A DNA stretch of 44,718 nucleotides from Streptococcus sp. k-402 (GTDB lineage: Bacteria > Bacillota > Bacilli > Lactobacillales > Streptococcaceae): assembly GCF_013277515.1 (NCBI RefSeq), contig NZ_VMNB01000001.1:18179-62896 (forward strand), read 5' to 3'. This document shows, one piece after another, positions 8,349-14,141 of the stretch. The notes under the pieces are model-generated. The model was not told the DNA's origin, ran no database searches, and saw nothing but the letters and a program-made list of their open reading frames with translations. The translations under genes and the position numbers were made by a program. How positions within the stretch are numbered: the stretch's first letter is position 1; each line of letters starts with the position of its first letter.

Positions 8349-9076
8349 GAATTTTAGTTTTGGAAGACGATAGAGTCCAGCAAGGACGGATAGAGCAGAC
8401 TTTACTAGATATTGGTCGCTCTCGCAATTTGAGATTGGAAATTGATATTGCCAAAAGCTATGGAGATGTTGAAAAGTATTCTCAGTATTTTGACCATTAC
8501 CAGCTCTATTTATTAGATTTAGAGATTGATGGAGAGCGTGAACGGGGCTTTCAGGTTGCCCAACAGGTTCGAGAGCGGGATCCTTTTACAAGCATTGTCT
8601 TTGTGTCCACGCACTCGGAGGCCTTGCCTCTAGCTTTTCGTTACCACTTGTCTGCCTTGGATTTTATTTCCAAGGATCAGCCTGAGGAGGATTACCGTCA
8701 TCAGCTGGAGCGCTGTCTGGACTATGTACTGGCAGTGGACAAGAGGGAAAATATGCGCCTCTTTACTTATAGTTTTGAGGGAAGACGGGGATTCACTCTA
8801 CCCTACCATGAGATTTTAGCTTTTGAAACCTCAGTGGAATCCCACCGTATCAAGGTTTATTATGCCAATCATTCTATCAAGACCATTTATGGCAGTCTCA
8901 AGGATATCGTTGCCAAGGCTGAAAAAGATTACTTTGTCTATGCCAATCGCAATACTTTAGTCAGTTTACAGGCAATTGAAGAGATGACTGCCACAGAAGT
9001 GACCTTGTTAGAAGGCTTGCACTTCCCCGTATCACGAACAGCCAGAAGAACACTTAAAAAACATCTCAATGTCTAA
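8345..9076 (+). CDS. LytTR-family response regulator (ComE/BlpR-like)
   Basis: A 243-residue response regulator. The receiver domain (1-125) has the acidic pair D8/D9, the phospho-acceptor D58 in YLLDLEIDG and K110 in ALDFISKD. The LytTR DNA-binding domain (about 140-243) contains IPYHEI-like FTLPYHEILAFETS and ends FPVSRTARRTLKKHL. It resembles BlpR most (LEDD start, FVSTHSEALPLAFRY) but is clearly divergent. Such regulators normally bind 9-bp direct repeats spaced by 12 bp. It is the last gene of the cassette and a strong terminator follows, so its targets are probably separate transcription units. Confidence 0.88.
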   Translation: MRILVLEDDRVQQGRIEQTLLDIGRSRNLRLEIDIAKSYGDVEKYSQYFDHYQLYLLDLEIDGERERGFQVAQQVRERDPFTSIVFVSTHSEALPLAFRYHLSALDFISKDQPEEDYRHQLERCLDYVLAVDKRENMRLFTYSFEGRRGFTLPYHEILAFETSVESHRIKVYYANHSIKTIYGSLKDIVAKAEKDYFVYANRNTLVSLQAIEEMTATEVTLLEGLHFPVSRTARRTLKKHLNV

Positions 9077-9103
9077 TATCTGTTAGACTTGGATGAGTTT
9101 ATC

Positions 9104-9144
9104 AATAAGAATGTCGGAAAATTTTCTGATATTCTTATTTTTTT
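9104..9144 (+). terminator. Strong rho-independent terminator after the response regulator
   Basis: AATAAGAAT (9104-9112) pairs with ATTCTTATT (9131-9139). The intervening bases continue the helix with G.T wobbles down to GAAAATTTTC, and a run of T follows. It separates the sensor cassette from the peptide array. Confidence 0.85.
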
Positions 9145-9153
9145 GACTTCTTT

Positions 9154-9161
9154 TTCGAATA
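9154..9161 (+). promoter_or_regulatory. Putative sigma-X (combox-like) promoter, unit 1
   Basis: TTCGAATA preceded by a T-rich tract, 42 bases before the start codon. It matches seven of eight positions of the known streptococcal late-competence box TACGAATA. Function is inferred. Confidence 0.45.
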
Positions 9162-9195
9162 GATAAGTAAGAGGAAACAGAAAGGAGCCTAATTT

Positions 9196-9246
9196 ATGTA
9201 TCTACCAATTTTCTATCCATGGTTTACTAAATTATTTTTCAAATAA
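9196..9246 (+). CDS. Leaderless 16-residue hydrophobic cationic peptide, copy 1
   Basis: Encodes MYLPIFYPWFTKLFFK. AAAGGAG lies eight bases upstream, ideal spacing. There is no signal peptide and no double-glycine leader, so any secreted form would have to be leaderless or exported by an unknown route. Six aromatic residues and two lysines give an amphipathic, positively charged peptide. The nucleotide sequence of the ORF is identical to copy 2. Possible roles are a membrane-active bacteriocin-like peptide, an intracellular toxin or a signal. I recognise no homologue. Confidence 0.65.
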   Translation: MYLPIFYPWFTKLFFK

Positions 9247-9277
9247 ATTTAATTAGTTGTACATTTTCGAAATTTTT

Positions 9278-9285
9278 TTCGAATA
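9278..9285 (+). promoter_or_regulatory. Putative sigma-X (combox-like) promoter, unit 2
   Basis: TTCGAATA after seven consecutive T positions, 43 bases before the start codon of copy 2. An upstream TTTTCGAAA makes a small inverted repeat with it. Confidence 0.45.
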
Positions 9286-9320
9286 AGATAAGTAAGAGGA
9301 AAAGGAAAGGAGTCTAATTC

Positions 9321-9371
9321 ATGTATCTACCAATTTTCTATCCATGGTTTACTAAATTATTTTTCAAATAA
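9321..9371 (+). CDS. Leaderless 16-residue peptide, copy 2
   Basis: Encodes the same peptide as copy 1 with no nucleotide difference in the ORF, which points to recent duplication or gene conversion. The ribosome-binding site AAAGGAG is at the same distance. Confidence 0.65.
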   Translation: MYLPIFYPWFTKLFFK

Positions 9372-9403
9372 ATTTAATTTAGTTGTATATTTTCGAAATT
9401 TTT

Positions 9404-9411
9404 TTCGAATA
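9404..9411 (+). promoter_or_regulatory. Putative sigma-X (combox-like) promoter, unit 3
   Basis: TTCGAATA after a T-rich tract, 42 bases before the start codon of copy 3. Confidence 0.45.
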
Positions 9412-9445
9412 GATAAGTAAGAGGAAAAGGAAAGGAGCCTAGTTC

Positions 9446-9496
9446 ATGTTTATATCAATGTTCTACCCATGGTTCACTGAGTTATTTTTTAAATAA
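9446..9496 (+). CDS. Leaderless 16-residue peptide, copy 3 (variant)
   Basis: Encodes MFISMFYPWFTELFFK. The central FYPWFT core and the C-terminal LFFK are kept, but K12 is replaced by E and the N-terminal positions differ, so net charge is lower than in copies 1 and 2. The mix of neutral and cationic variants would fit a multi-peptide mixture. Confidence 0.62.
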   Translation: MFISMFYPWFTELFFK

Positions 9497-9528
9497 ATTT
9501 AATTTAGTTGTACATTTTTGAATTGTTT

Positions 9529-9536
9529 TTCGAATA
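9529..9536 (+). promoter_or_regulatory. Putative sigma-X (combox-like) promoter, unit 4
   Basis: TTCGAATA after GTTTT, 43 bases before the start codon of copy 4. Confidence 0.45.
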
Positions 9537-9571
9537 AATAAGTGAGAGGAAAAAGGAAAGGAGTCTGGTTT

Positions 9572-9622
9572 ATGTATCTACCGATTTTCTATTCATGGTA
9601 CATTAAATTATTTTTGAAATAA
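9572..9622 (+). CDS. Leaderless 16-residue peptide, copy 4 (variant)
   Basis: Encodes MYLPIFYSWYIKLFLK. The invariant W9 and terminal K16 are retained, and P8 is replaced by S. The AAAGGAG ribosome-binding site is conserved. Confidence 0.62.
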   Translation: MYLPIFYSWYIKLFLK

Positions 9623-9655
9623 AATTTAATTTCGTTGTGTATTTTCGAATTATTT

Positions 9656-9663
9656 TTCGAATA
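9656..9663 (+). promoter_or_regulatory. Putative sigma-X (combox-like) promoter, unit 5
   Basis: TTCGAATA after ATTTT, 41 bases before the start codon of copy 5. Confidence 0.45.
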
Positions 9664-9696
9664 AATAAGTGAGACGAAAAGGAAGGAGACTACGCG

Positions 9697-9747
9697 ATGT
9701 ATTTACCAATCTTATTGCCATGGTTTATCAAATGGTATTTAAAATAA
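9697..9747 (+). CDS. Leaderless 16-residue peptide, copy 5 (variant)
   Basis: Encodes MYLPILLPWFIKWYLK, the most diverged intact copy. The length of 16 residues, W9, K12 and K16 are kept although about half of the codons differ from copy 1. Retention of frame and length under this divergence argues for selection on a translated product. AAGGAG precedes the ATG. Confidence 0.62.
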   Translation: MYLPILLPWFIKWYLK

Positions 9748-9778
9748 ATGAAATTTACCTGTTCATTTTAAATCACTT

Positions 9779-9850
9779 CTCAAATAGATAAGTGAGAAGA
9801 AAAGGAATTCAGTAATTTATCTATTCTGGTTTTTAAAATGCTTTAAGATC
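9779..9850 (+). pseudogene. Decayed sixth unit of the peptide array
   Basis: The segment AATAGATAAGTGAGAAGAAA followed by AGGAATTC still resembles the unit leader. The start codon is lost, the combox-like motif is degraded to CTCAAATA, and the peptide portion is shortened and interrupted by stops. Confidence 0.5.
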
Positions 9851-9892
9851 CAGAAATCGTAAACTAAAAAATAGAAATAAAGGAGAAAAAAG

Positions 9893-10090
9893 ATGACAAA
9901 TTTTGACAAAATGGAACAGAACTTTGTAGCTCTTACAGAAGAAGAGTTGATGAATGTAGATGGAGGAATTGCACCAATTATTATTGGTGGTGTAGTTATT
10001 GGTTGGAAATTAATTGGAGGTGTAGCTGCGCTTGCTACAGTTTCAGCAGGTGCGGGCATAGCTGCAGGATATTATGCTAATCGACCATAA
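9893..10090 (+). CDS. Class II bacteriocin precursor with double-glycine leader
   Basis: A 65-residue precursor. The 25-residue leader has L14 (-12), L19 (-7), V22 (-4) and Gly24-Gly25. The mature part of 40 residues (IAPIIIGGVVIGWKLIGGVA...) is glycine-rich and strongly hydrophobic, with small-residue GxxxG-like spacing typical of two-peptide class IIb bacteriocins. AAAGGAG precedes the ATG. The next ORF is a small two-helix membrane protein likely to confer immunity, and a second precursor follows. Export by ComAB or the Blp transporter is inferred from the leader. Not recognised as a named Blp or Cib peptide. Confidence 0.8.
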   Translation: MTNFDKMEQNFVALTEEELMNVDGGIAPIIIGGVVIGWKLIGGVAALATVSAGAGIAAGYYANRP

Positions 10091-10104
10091 TTTTGTAGAT
10101 ATAT

Positions 10105-10311
10105 ATGAAATTTGTTAAATTAATGTTGAAGATTTGGCCTGAGCTTATGGTATTACTTAGTTCAATATCTTATACAATTATCAGGTTGGTAGCTGATGTG
10201 AATAAGCTACCCTTACCTACATGGTTTGATGATTTTAATATACCAACAATTTCATTGTTTTTAATGGTATTCATTTTATTATATAGAAGTAAAGGAGAAA
10301 AGAATGGATAA
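10105..10311 (+). CDS. Putative bacteriocin immunity protein (two-helix membrane protein)
   Basis: A 68-residue protein with two predicted transmembrane helices (about 14-32 and 47-63) and a basic C-terminus. It follows the first bacteriocin by 14 bases, and its end overlaps the second precursor by eight bases. A close paralogue lies at 11016-11246 with the same WPE-MVLLSS and LPTWFD-FNIPTI stretches, as expected of immunity genes duplicated within a bacteriocin locus. No strong ribosome-binding site is visible. Immunity is inferred from size, topology and context. Confidence 0.6.
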   Translation: MKFVKLMLKIWPELMVLLSSISYTIIRLVADVNKLPLPTWFDDFNIPTISLFLMVFILLYRSKGEKNG

Positions 10312-10459
10312 ATTTCAAGTAGTTGATGAGAAAGATTTGCAAGTAATTGAAGGAGGAATTGAACCTATTTCGATTATATTTGGCCTAAGTGCTATTGCAT
10401 TTGGCGCATTTGGGGCTGGTTACACATTTGGTTCAGATTTGGCTCGTCGTGGGCGTTAG
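10304..10459 (+). CDS. Second class II bacteriocin precursor with double-glycine leader
   Basis: A 51-residue precursor preceded by AAAGGAG. The 18-residue leader MDKFQVVDEKDLQVIEGG has L12 (-7) and I15 (-4). The mature peptide of 33 residues starts IEPISIIFGLSA, carries a GAFGAG small-residue motif and ends LARRGR. Together with the precursor at 9893 it could form a two-peptide bacteriocin. The start overlaps the end of the immunity-type gene. Confidence 0.75.
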   Translation: MDKFQVVDEKDLQVIEGGIEPISIIFGLSAIAFGAFGAGYTFGSDLARRGR

Positions 10460-10462
10460 ATA

Positions 10463-10678
10463 ATGAATAATCGCAACCTTAATCTCAATACATTGTTACC
10501 TAAACTAGCCATGATATTTCCTTTGTTGGGAATAACTCTTAATGTCGCGCTTCATGTGATTCGTACAGATTCGTTAGTATCCTTTAATTGGCAATGGACT
10601 TTGGTTGGTTTGCTTTTCGCAGGATATTTTGGTATTTTTCGCAAAGATTTGTCAAAAAATAATCAAAACTATAAATGA
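10463..10678 (+). CDS. Putative bacteriocin immunity protein
   Basis: A 71-residue protein with two hydrophobic segments (about 13-31 and 43-59) and a basic, Asn-rich tail. It begins three bases after the stop of the second bacteriocin, the usual position for a cognate immunity gene. No family was recognised beyond this context. Confidence 0.55.
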   Translation: MNNRNLNLNTLLPKLAMIFPLLGITLNVALHVIRTDSLVSFNWQWTLVGLLFAGYFGIFRKDLSKNNQNYK

Positions 10679-10683
10679 AGAAC

Positions 10684-10749
10684 ATGAATCAAAAGGATTT
10701 TGTGCATATGAATGGTAGCGTTTTTCCGCCATTCTTGTCAGGTAATTAG
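10684..10749 (+). other. 21-codon small ORF, uncertain
   Basis: An ORF MNQKDFVHMNGSVFPPFLSGN lies between two immunity-type genes. No ribosome-binding site of note precedes it. It may be a remnant of a bacteriocin gene or chance. Confidence 0.15.
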
Positions 10750-10758
10750 GAGTTTCTT

Positions 10759-10938
10759 ATGAAAATATTTTTATTAGGCTTTGCTGAAGGGTATTTTATC
10801 GTATCACTCATAATCTACATCGCAACGTATTTGATTTTGAGAAATCCAATCAATACCCTATTTTATCCAGAAATTTACCCCGTTTTATTTGGGCTCTTTT
10901 ATCTAGGATATAAGGTCAATAAAAAGCGAGTAGAGTGA
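10759..10938 (+). CDS. Small two-helix membrane protein, bacteriocin-locus associated
   Basis: A 59-residue protein with a hydrophobic N-terminal helix (about 3-27), a short loop with Pro residues, a second helix (about 38-52) and a basic tail NKKRVE. AGGAG lies seven bases upstream. The size and topology match immunity proteins of class II bacteriocins, and it sits among such genes. The ORF is in a region with other decayed fragments, so it may no longer have a partner bacteriocin. Confidence 0.5.
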   Translation: MKIFLLGFAEGYFIVSLIIYIATYLILRNPINTLFYPEIYPVLFGLFYLGYKVNKKRVE

Positions 10939-11015
10939 GCAGTTAAGAATGACTTATTATTCTGCGCTAAAATGGCTAGGCTAGAATCTAAGAATGCATA
11001 ACATTGGAGTTTAAT

Positions 11016-11246
11016 ATGAAATTTGTTAAATCAATACTGAAAGTTTGGCCTGAAATCATGGTATTACTTAGTTCAATGTCTTATATCATCATCAGATTAG
11101 TAGCTGACATAAATAAAGTATCTTTACCTACTTGGTTTGATAATTTTAATATACCCACGATTGCATTATTTATGATGGTCTTCATTCTTTTATACAGAAG
11201 TAAAGAAAAAAGAATAGATAAAATTGAAGCAGTAGACGCTCTATAG
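11016..11246 (+). CDS. Putative bacteriocin immunity protein, paralogue of the 10105 gene
   Basis: A 76-residue, two-helix protein that aligns with the 10105-10311 product over its full length, with an added C-terminal extension (IDKIEAVDAL). I chose the ATG at 11016 because GGAG lies just upstream at 11006-11009; an in-frame TTG at 11004 would include that site. No bacteriocin precursor directly precedes it, so it may be an orphan immunity gene that protects against peptides from other strains. Confidence 0.55.
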   Translation: MKFVKSILKVWPEIMVLLSSMSYIIIRLVADINKVSLPTWFDNFNIPTIALFMMVFILLYRSKEKRIDKIEAVDAL

Positions 11247-11490
11247 GGAATAGGTGTCTTATAGTAACGAATCAAAAAAAGGAGTAACTATGAATCGTAA
11301 TTTAGAACGGTGTTATCTATTCTGACTATGAATAGATCATACCAGAGGCGGCTTAAAAATAGCAGGGACATTAAAAATTGAAGTAACTTTAAATAGGATG
11401 TCGTAAAGGTTACTATCAATGATTTATTTGTTCCAAGCTTGCCTAGGGTGTCAGTAAAAAATCATTTTCCTTTCAATAGCATATTTTTAG
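11247..11490. other. Gene-free stretch with a decayed immunity-gene start
   Basis: A good ribosome-binding site (AAAAAAAGGAG, 11274-11284) precedes an 11-codon ORF MNRNLERCYLF (11290-11325). It looks like the truncated start of an immunity gene similar to the one at 10463. The remainder shows no ORF or repeat I can name. Confidence 0.4.
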
Positions 11491-11520
11491 TAGGTAGGAC
11501 GTTTGTTCTGCCTATTTTTT
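11491..11520 (+). terminator. Rho-independent terminator of the bacteriocin cluster
   Basis: TAGGTAGGAC (11491-11500) pairs with GTTCTGCCTA (11505-11514), including two G.T wobbles, and is followed by six T. It is nearly identical to the hairpin at 11830-11859. Confidence 0.75.
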
Positions 11521-11559
11521 GCCAAAAAAAGTGTAGTTGAGGTGTTTATTTGGAGTTTT

Positions 11560-11666
11560 ATACTCTTCGAAAATCAAATTCAAACCACGTCAGCGTCGCC
11601 TTACCGTACTCAAGTACAGCTTGCGGCTAGCTTCCTAGTTTGCTTTTTGATTTTCCTTGAGTATTA
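11560..11666 (+). repeat. BOX element, A-C type without boxB
   Basis: The boxA start TATACTCTTCGAAAATC and the core CGTCAGCGTCGCC run directly into the boxC part GCGGCTAGCTTCCTAGTTTG and the end TTGAGTATTA. No boxB module is present. Confidence 0.88.
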
Positions 11667-11678
11667 CATGTATTTTTG

Positions 11679-11819
11679 ATGAATATTTTCATCTTTAAGA
11701 TACTAGCAACTCTGGGATTTCATCTGACAATGAGTGAAAAGAGTTATATTGTACCACCGCTGTTTTCGATTATCGTTTTATATATGATTGACAAAAGAAT
11801 TAGGAAGAAAAAGAAATGA
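11679..11819 (+). CDS. 46-residue membrane-like ORF, probably a remnant of an immunity-type gene
   Basis: An ORF immediately after the BOX element. It has a hydrophobic start (MNIFIFKILATLGF), a second hydrophobic stretch (SIIVLYMI) and a lysine/arginine-rich tail. No convincing ribosome-binding site precedes it. The BOX insertion may have separated it from its original start. A terminator follows 11 bases later. Confidence 0.3.
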   Translation: MNIFIFKILATLGFHLTMSEKSYIVPPLFSIIVLYMIDKRIRKKKK

Positions 11820-11829
11820 ATATATATTT

Positions 11830-11859
11830 TAGGTAGGACGTTTGTTCTACCTATTTTTT
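11830..11859 (+). terminator. Second copy of the bacteriocin-cluster terminator
   Basis: TAGGTAGGAC (11830-11839) pairs with GTTCTACCTA (11844-11853), followed by six T. It differs from the hairpin at 11491 mainly by one base in the 3' arm, which changes a wobble to a Watson-Crick pair. Confidence 0.75.
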
Positions 11860-11870
11860 ATCTTAAAAGT

Positions 11871-11900
11871 GCATTTGGGAGGGAGATAGGCACATTTGGG
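11871..11900 (+). promoter_or_regulatory. ComE-type direct repeat upstream of comAB
   Basis: GCATTTGGG (11871-11879) and ACATTTGGG (11892-11900) are separated by exactly 12 bases. This is the geometry and approximate sequence of the binding site of ComE, the LytTR regulator of early competence genes. A TAAGAT-like -10 lies at 11933-11938. Activation of comAB by phosphorylated ComE is established in pneumococci. Confidence 0.75.
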
Positions 11901-11975
11901 AAGGAAGTCCAGTTTTTGTTTGGGGATTGGGGTAAGATAGTTGTTATCAGATGAGTTTAGAAAAAGGAGATGAAT

Positions 11976-14129
11976 ATGAAATTTGGGAAACGTCACTATC
12001 GTCCGCAGGTGGATCAGATGGACTGCGGTGTAGCTTCATTAGCCATGGTTTTTGGCTATTATGGTAGTTATTATTCTTTGGCTCACTTGCGAGAATTGGC
12101 CAAGACGACCATGGATGGGACGACGGCCTTGGGCTTGGTCAAGGTGGCAGAGGAGATTGGTTTTGAGACGCGAGCAATTAAGGCGGATATGACGCTCTTT
12201 GACTTGCCAGATTTGACCTTTCCTTTTGTTGCTCATGTGCTTAAGGAAGGAAAATTACTCCACTACTATGTGGTGACTGGGCAGGATAGGGATAGCATTC
12301 ATATTGCCGATCCAGATCCTGGGGTGAAATTGACCAAACTGCCACGTGAGCGTTTTGCGGAAGAATGGACAGGAGTGACTCTTTTTATGGCACCTAGTCC
12401 AGACTACAAGCCTCATAAGGATCAAAAGAATGGTCTGCTCTCTTTTATCCCTATATTAGTGAAGCAGCGTGGCTTGATTGCTAATATCGTTTTGGCAACA
12501 CTCTTGGTAACCTTGATTAACATTGTGGGTTCTTATTATCTGCAGTCTATCATTGATACCTATGTGCCAGATCAGATGCGTTCGACGCTGGGGATTATTT
12601 CTATTGGGCTGGTCATTGTCTACATCCTTCAGCAGGTCTTGTCTTATGCTCAGGAGTATCTCTTACTTGTTTTGGGGCAACGCTTATCGATTGATGTGAT
12701 TTTGTCCTATATCAAGCATGTTTTTCACCTGCCTATGTCCTTCTTTGCGACACGCAGGACAGGGGAAATCGTGTCTCGTTTTACAGATGCTAACAGTATC
12801 ATTGATGCGCTAGCTTCGACCATCCTTTCGATTTTCCTAGATGTGTCAACGGTTGTCATTATTTCTCTTGTTTTATTTTCACAAAATACCAATCTCTTTT
12901 TCATGACTTTATTGGCACTTCCTATCTATACAGTGATTATCTTTGCCTTTATGAAGCCGTTTGAAAAGATGAATCGGGATACCATGGAAGCCAATGCAGT
13001 TCTGTCTTCTTCTATCATTGAGGACATCAACGGTATTGAGACTATCAAGTCCTTGACCAGTGAAAGTCAGCGTTACCAAAAAATTGACAAGGAATTTGTG
13101 GATTATCTGAAAAAATCCTTTACCTATAGTCGGGCAGAGAGTCAGCAAAAGGCTCTGAAAAAGGTTGCCCATCTCTTGCTCAATGTCGGCATTCTCTGGA
13201 TGGGGGCTGTTCTGGTCATGGATGGCAAGATGAGTTTGGGGCAGTTGATTACCTATAATACCTTACTTGTTTATTTTACCAATCCTTTGGAAAATATCAT
13301 CAATCTGCAAACTAAGCTTCAGACAGCGCAGGTTGCCAATAACCGTCTAAATGAGGTGTATCTGGTAGCTTCGGAGTTTGAGGAGAAGAAAACAGTTGAG
13401 AATCTGAGCTTGATGAAGGGAGATATGGACTTCAAGCAGGTTTCCTACAAGTATGGCTATGGTCGAGATGTCTTATCGGATATCAATTTGACCATTCCCC
13501 AGGGTTCTAAAGTGGCTTTTGTGGGGATTTCAGGGTCAGGTAAGACGACCTTGGCCAAGATGATGGTTAATTTTTACGACCCAAGTCAGGGAGAGATTAG
13601 TCTGGGTGGTGTCAATCTCAATCAGATTGATAAAAAGGCCCTGCGCCAGTATATCAACTATCTGCCTCAACAGCCCTATGTCTTTAACGGAACGATTTTG
13701 GACAATCTTCTCCTTGGAGCCAAGGAGGGGACGACTCAGGAGGATATCTTACGGGCGGTCGAATTGGCAGAGATTCGGGAGGATATTGAGCGCATGCCAC
13801 TGAATTACCAGACAGAGTTGACTTCGGATGGGGCAGGGATTTCAGGTGGTCAACGGCAGAGAATCGCTCTGGCGCGTGCTCTCTTGACAGATGCACCGGT
13901 CTTGATTTTGGATGAAGCGACCAGCAGTTTGGATATTTTGACTGAGAAGCGGATTGTCGATAATCTTATGGCTTTAGACAAGACCTTGATTTTCATCGCC
14001 CACCGCTTGACCATTGCTGAGCGGACAGAGAAGGTGGTTGTTTTGGATCAGGGCAAGATTGTTGAAGAAGGAAAGCATGCTGATTTGCTTGCACAGGGTG
14101 GCTTTTACGCCCATTTGGTGAATAGCTAG
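11976..14129 (+). CDS. comA: Competence peptide ABC transporter/protease ComA
   Basis: A 717-residue peptidase-containing ABC exporter that removes double-glycine leaders and exports the mature peptide, classically competence-stimulating peptide. The N-terminal C39 peptidase has C17 in QMDCGVAS, H96 in LHYYVV and D112 in ADPDPG. Six transmembrane helices lie between about 160 and 430. The nucleotide-binding domain carries Walker A GISGSGKTT, signature ISGGQRQR and Walker B LILDEATSS. I start at 11976, six bases after AAGGAG; the in-frame ATG at 11970 touches that site. It is followed by comB. The double-glycine peptides at 6845, 9893 and 10304 are plausible additional substrates. Confidence 0.97.
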   Translation: MKFGKRHYRPQVDQMDCGVASLAMVFGYYGSYYSLAHLRELAKTTMDGTTALGLVKVAEEIGFETRAIKADMTLFDLPDLTFPFVAHVLKEGKLLHYYVVTGQDRDSIHIADPDPGVKLTKLPRERFAEEWTGVTLFMAPSPDYKPHKDQKNGLLSFIPILVKQRGLIANIVLATLLVTLINIVGSYYLQSIIDTYVPDQMRSTLGIISIGLVIVYILQQVLSYAQEYLLLVLGQRLSIDVILSYIKHVFHLPMSFFATRRTGEIVSRFTDANSIIDALASTILSIFLDVSTVVIISLVLFSQNTNLFFMTLLALPIYTVIIFAFMKPFEKMNRDTMEANAVLSSSIIEDINGIETIKSLTSESQRYQKIDKEFVDYLKKSFTYSRAESQQKALKKVAHLLLNVGILWMGAVLVMDGKMSLGQLITYNTLLVYFTNPLENIINLQTKLQTAQVANNRLNEVYLVASEFEEKKTVENLSLMKGDMDFKQVSYKYGYGRDVLSDINLTIPQGSKVAFVGISGSGKTTLAKMMVNFYDPSQGEISLGGVNLNQIDKKALRQYINYLPQQPYVFNGTILDNLLLGAKEGTTQEDILRAVELAEIREDIERMPLNYQTELTSDGAGISGGQRQRIALARALLTDAPVLILDEATSSLDILTEKRIVDNLMALDKTLIFIAHRLTIAERTEKVVVLDQGKIVEEGKHADLLAQGGFYAHLVNS

Positions 14130-14141
14130 AAAGAGGAGAGG

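Larger units (their letters stand above)
9145..9850 (+). repeat. Tandem array of five ~125-bp micro-ORF units plus one decayed unit
   Basis: The unit starts recur at 9196, 9321, 9446, 9572 and 9697, a period of 125, 125, 126 and 125. Each unit has the same order: a T-rich tract, TTCGAATA, a purine-rich GATAAGTAAGAGGAAA-like segment, an AAAGGAG-type ribosome-binding site and a 16-codon ORF. A/T-rich filler separates the units. A sixth copy without a start codon follows. The period, ORF length and motif spacing are conserved even where the filler has drifted. Confidence 0.9.

Noticed and set aside
9217..9228. The peptide core YPWF equals the mammalian opioid tetrapeptide endomorphin-1
   Set aside because: A four-residue match in an aromatic-rich peptide is expected by chance, and no processing signals support it.
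9250..9410. The TTCGAAA...TTTCGAA inverted repeats as terminators between array units
   Set aside because: They are AT-rich, not followed by a T run, absent before unit 1 and overlap the conserved TTCGAATA box, so a promoter role fits better.
9196..9747. The array as a CRISPR locus
   Set aside because: The repeat unit is ~125 bp with coding content and ribosome-binding sites, there are no short unique spacers and no cas genes nearby.
9893..10090. The first bacteriocin as the pheromone of the sensor cassette
   Set aside because: Its mature part is long, glycine-rich and hydrophobic like class IIb pore formers, and it is not adjacent to the kinase. The 6845 peptide fits better.
11830..11859. 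Terminator hairpin as the ComE or LytTR binding site of comA
   Set aside because: It is an inverted, not direct, repeat with a T tail. The 9-12-9 direct repeat lies just downstream.
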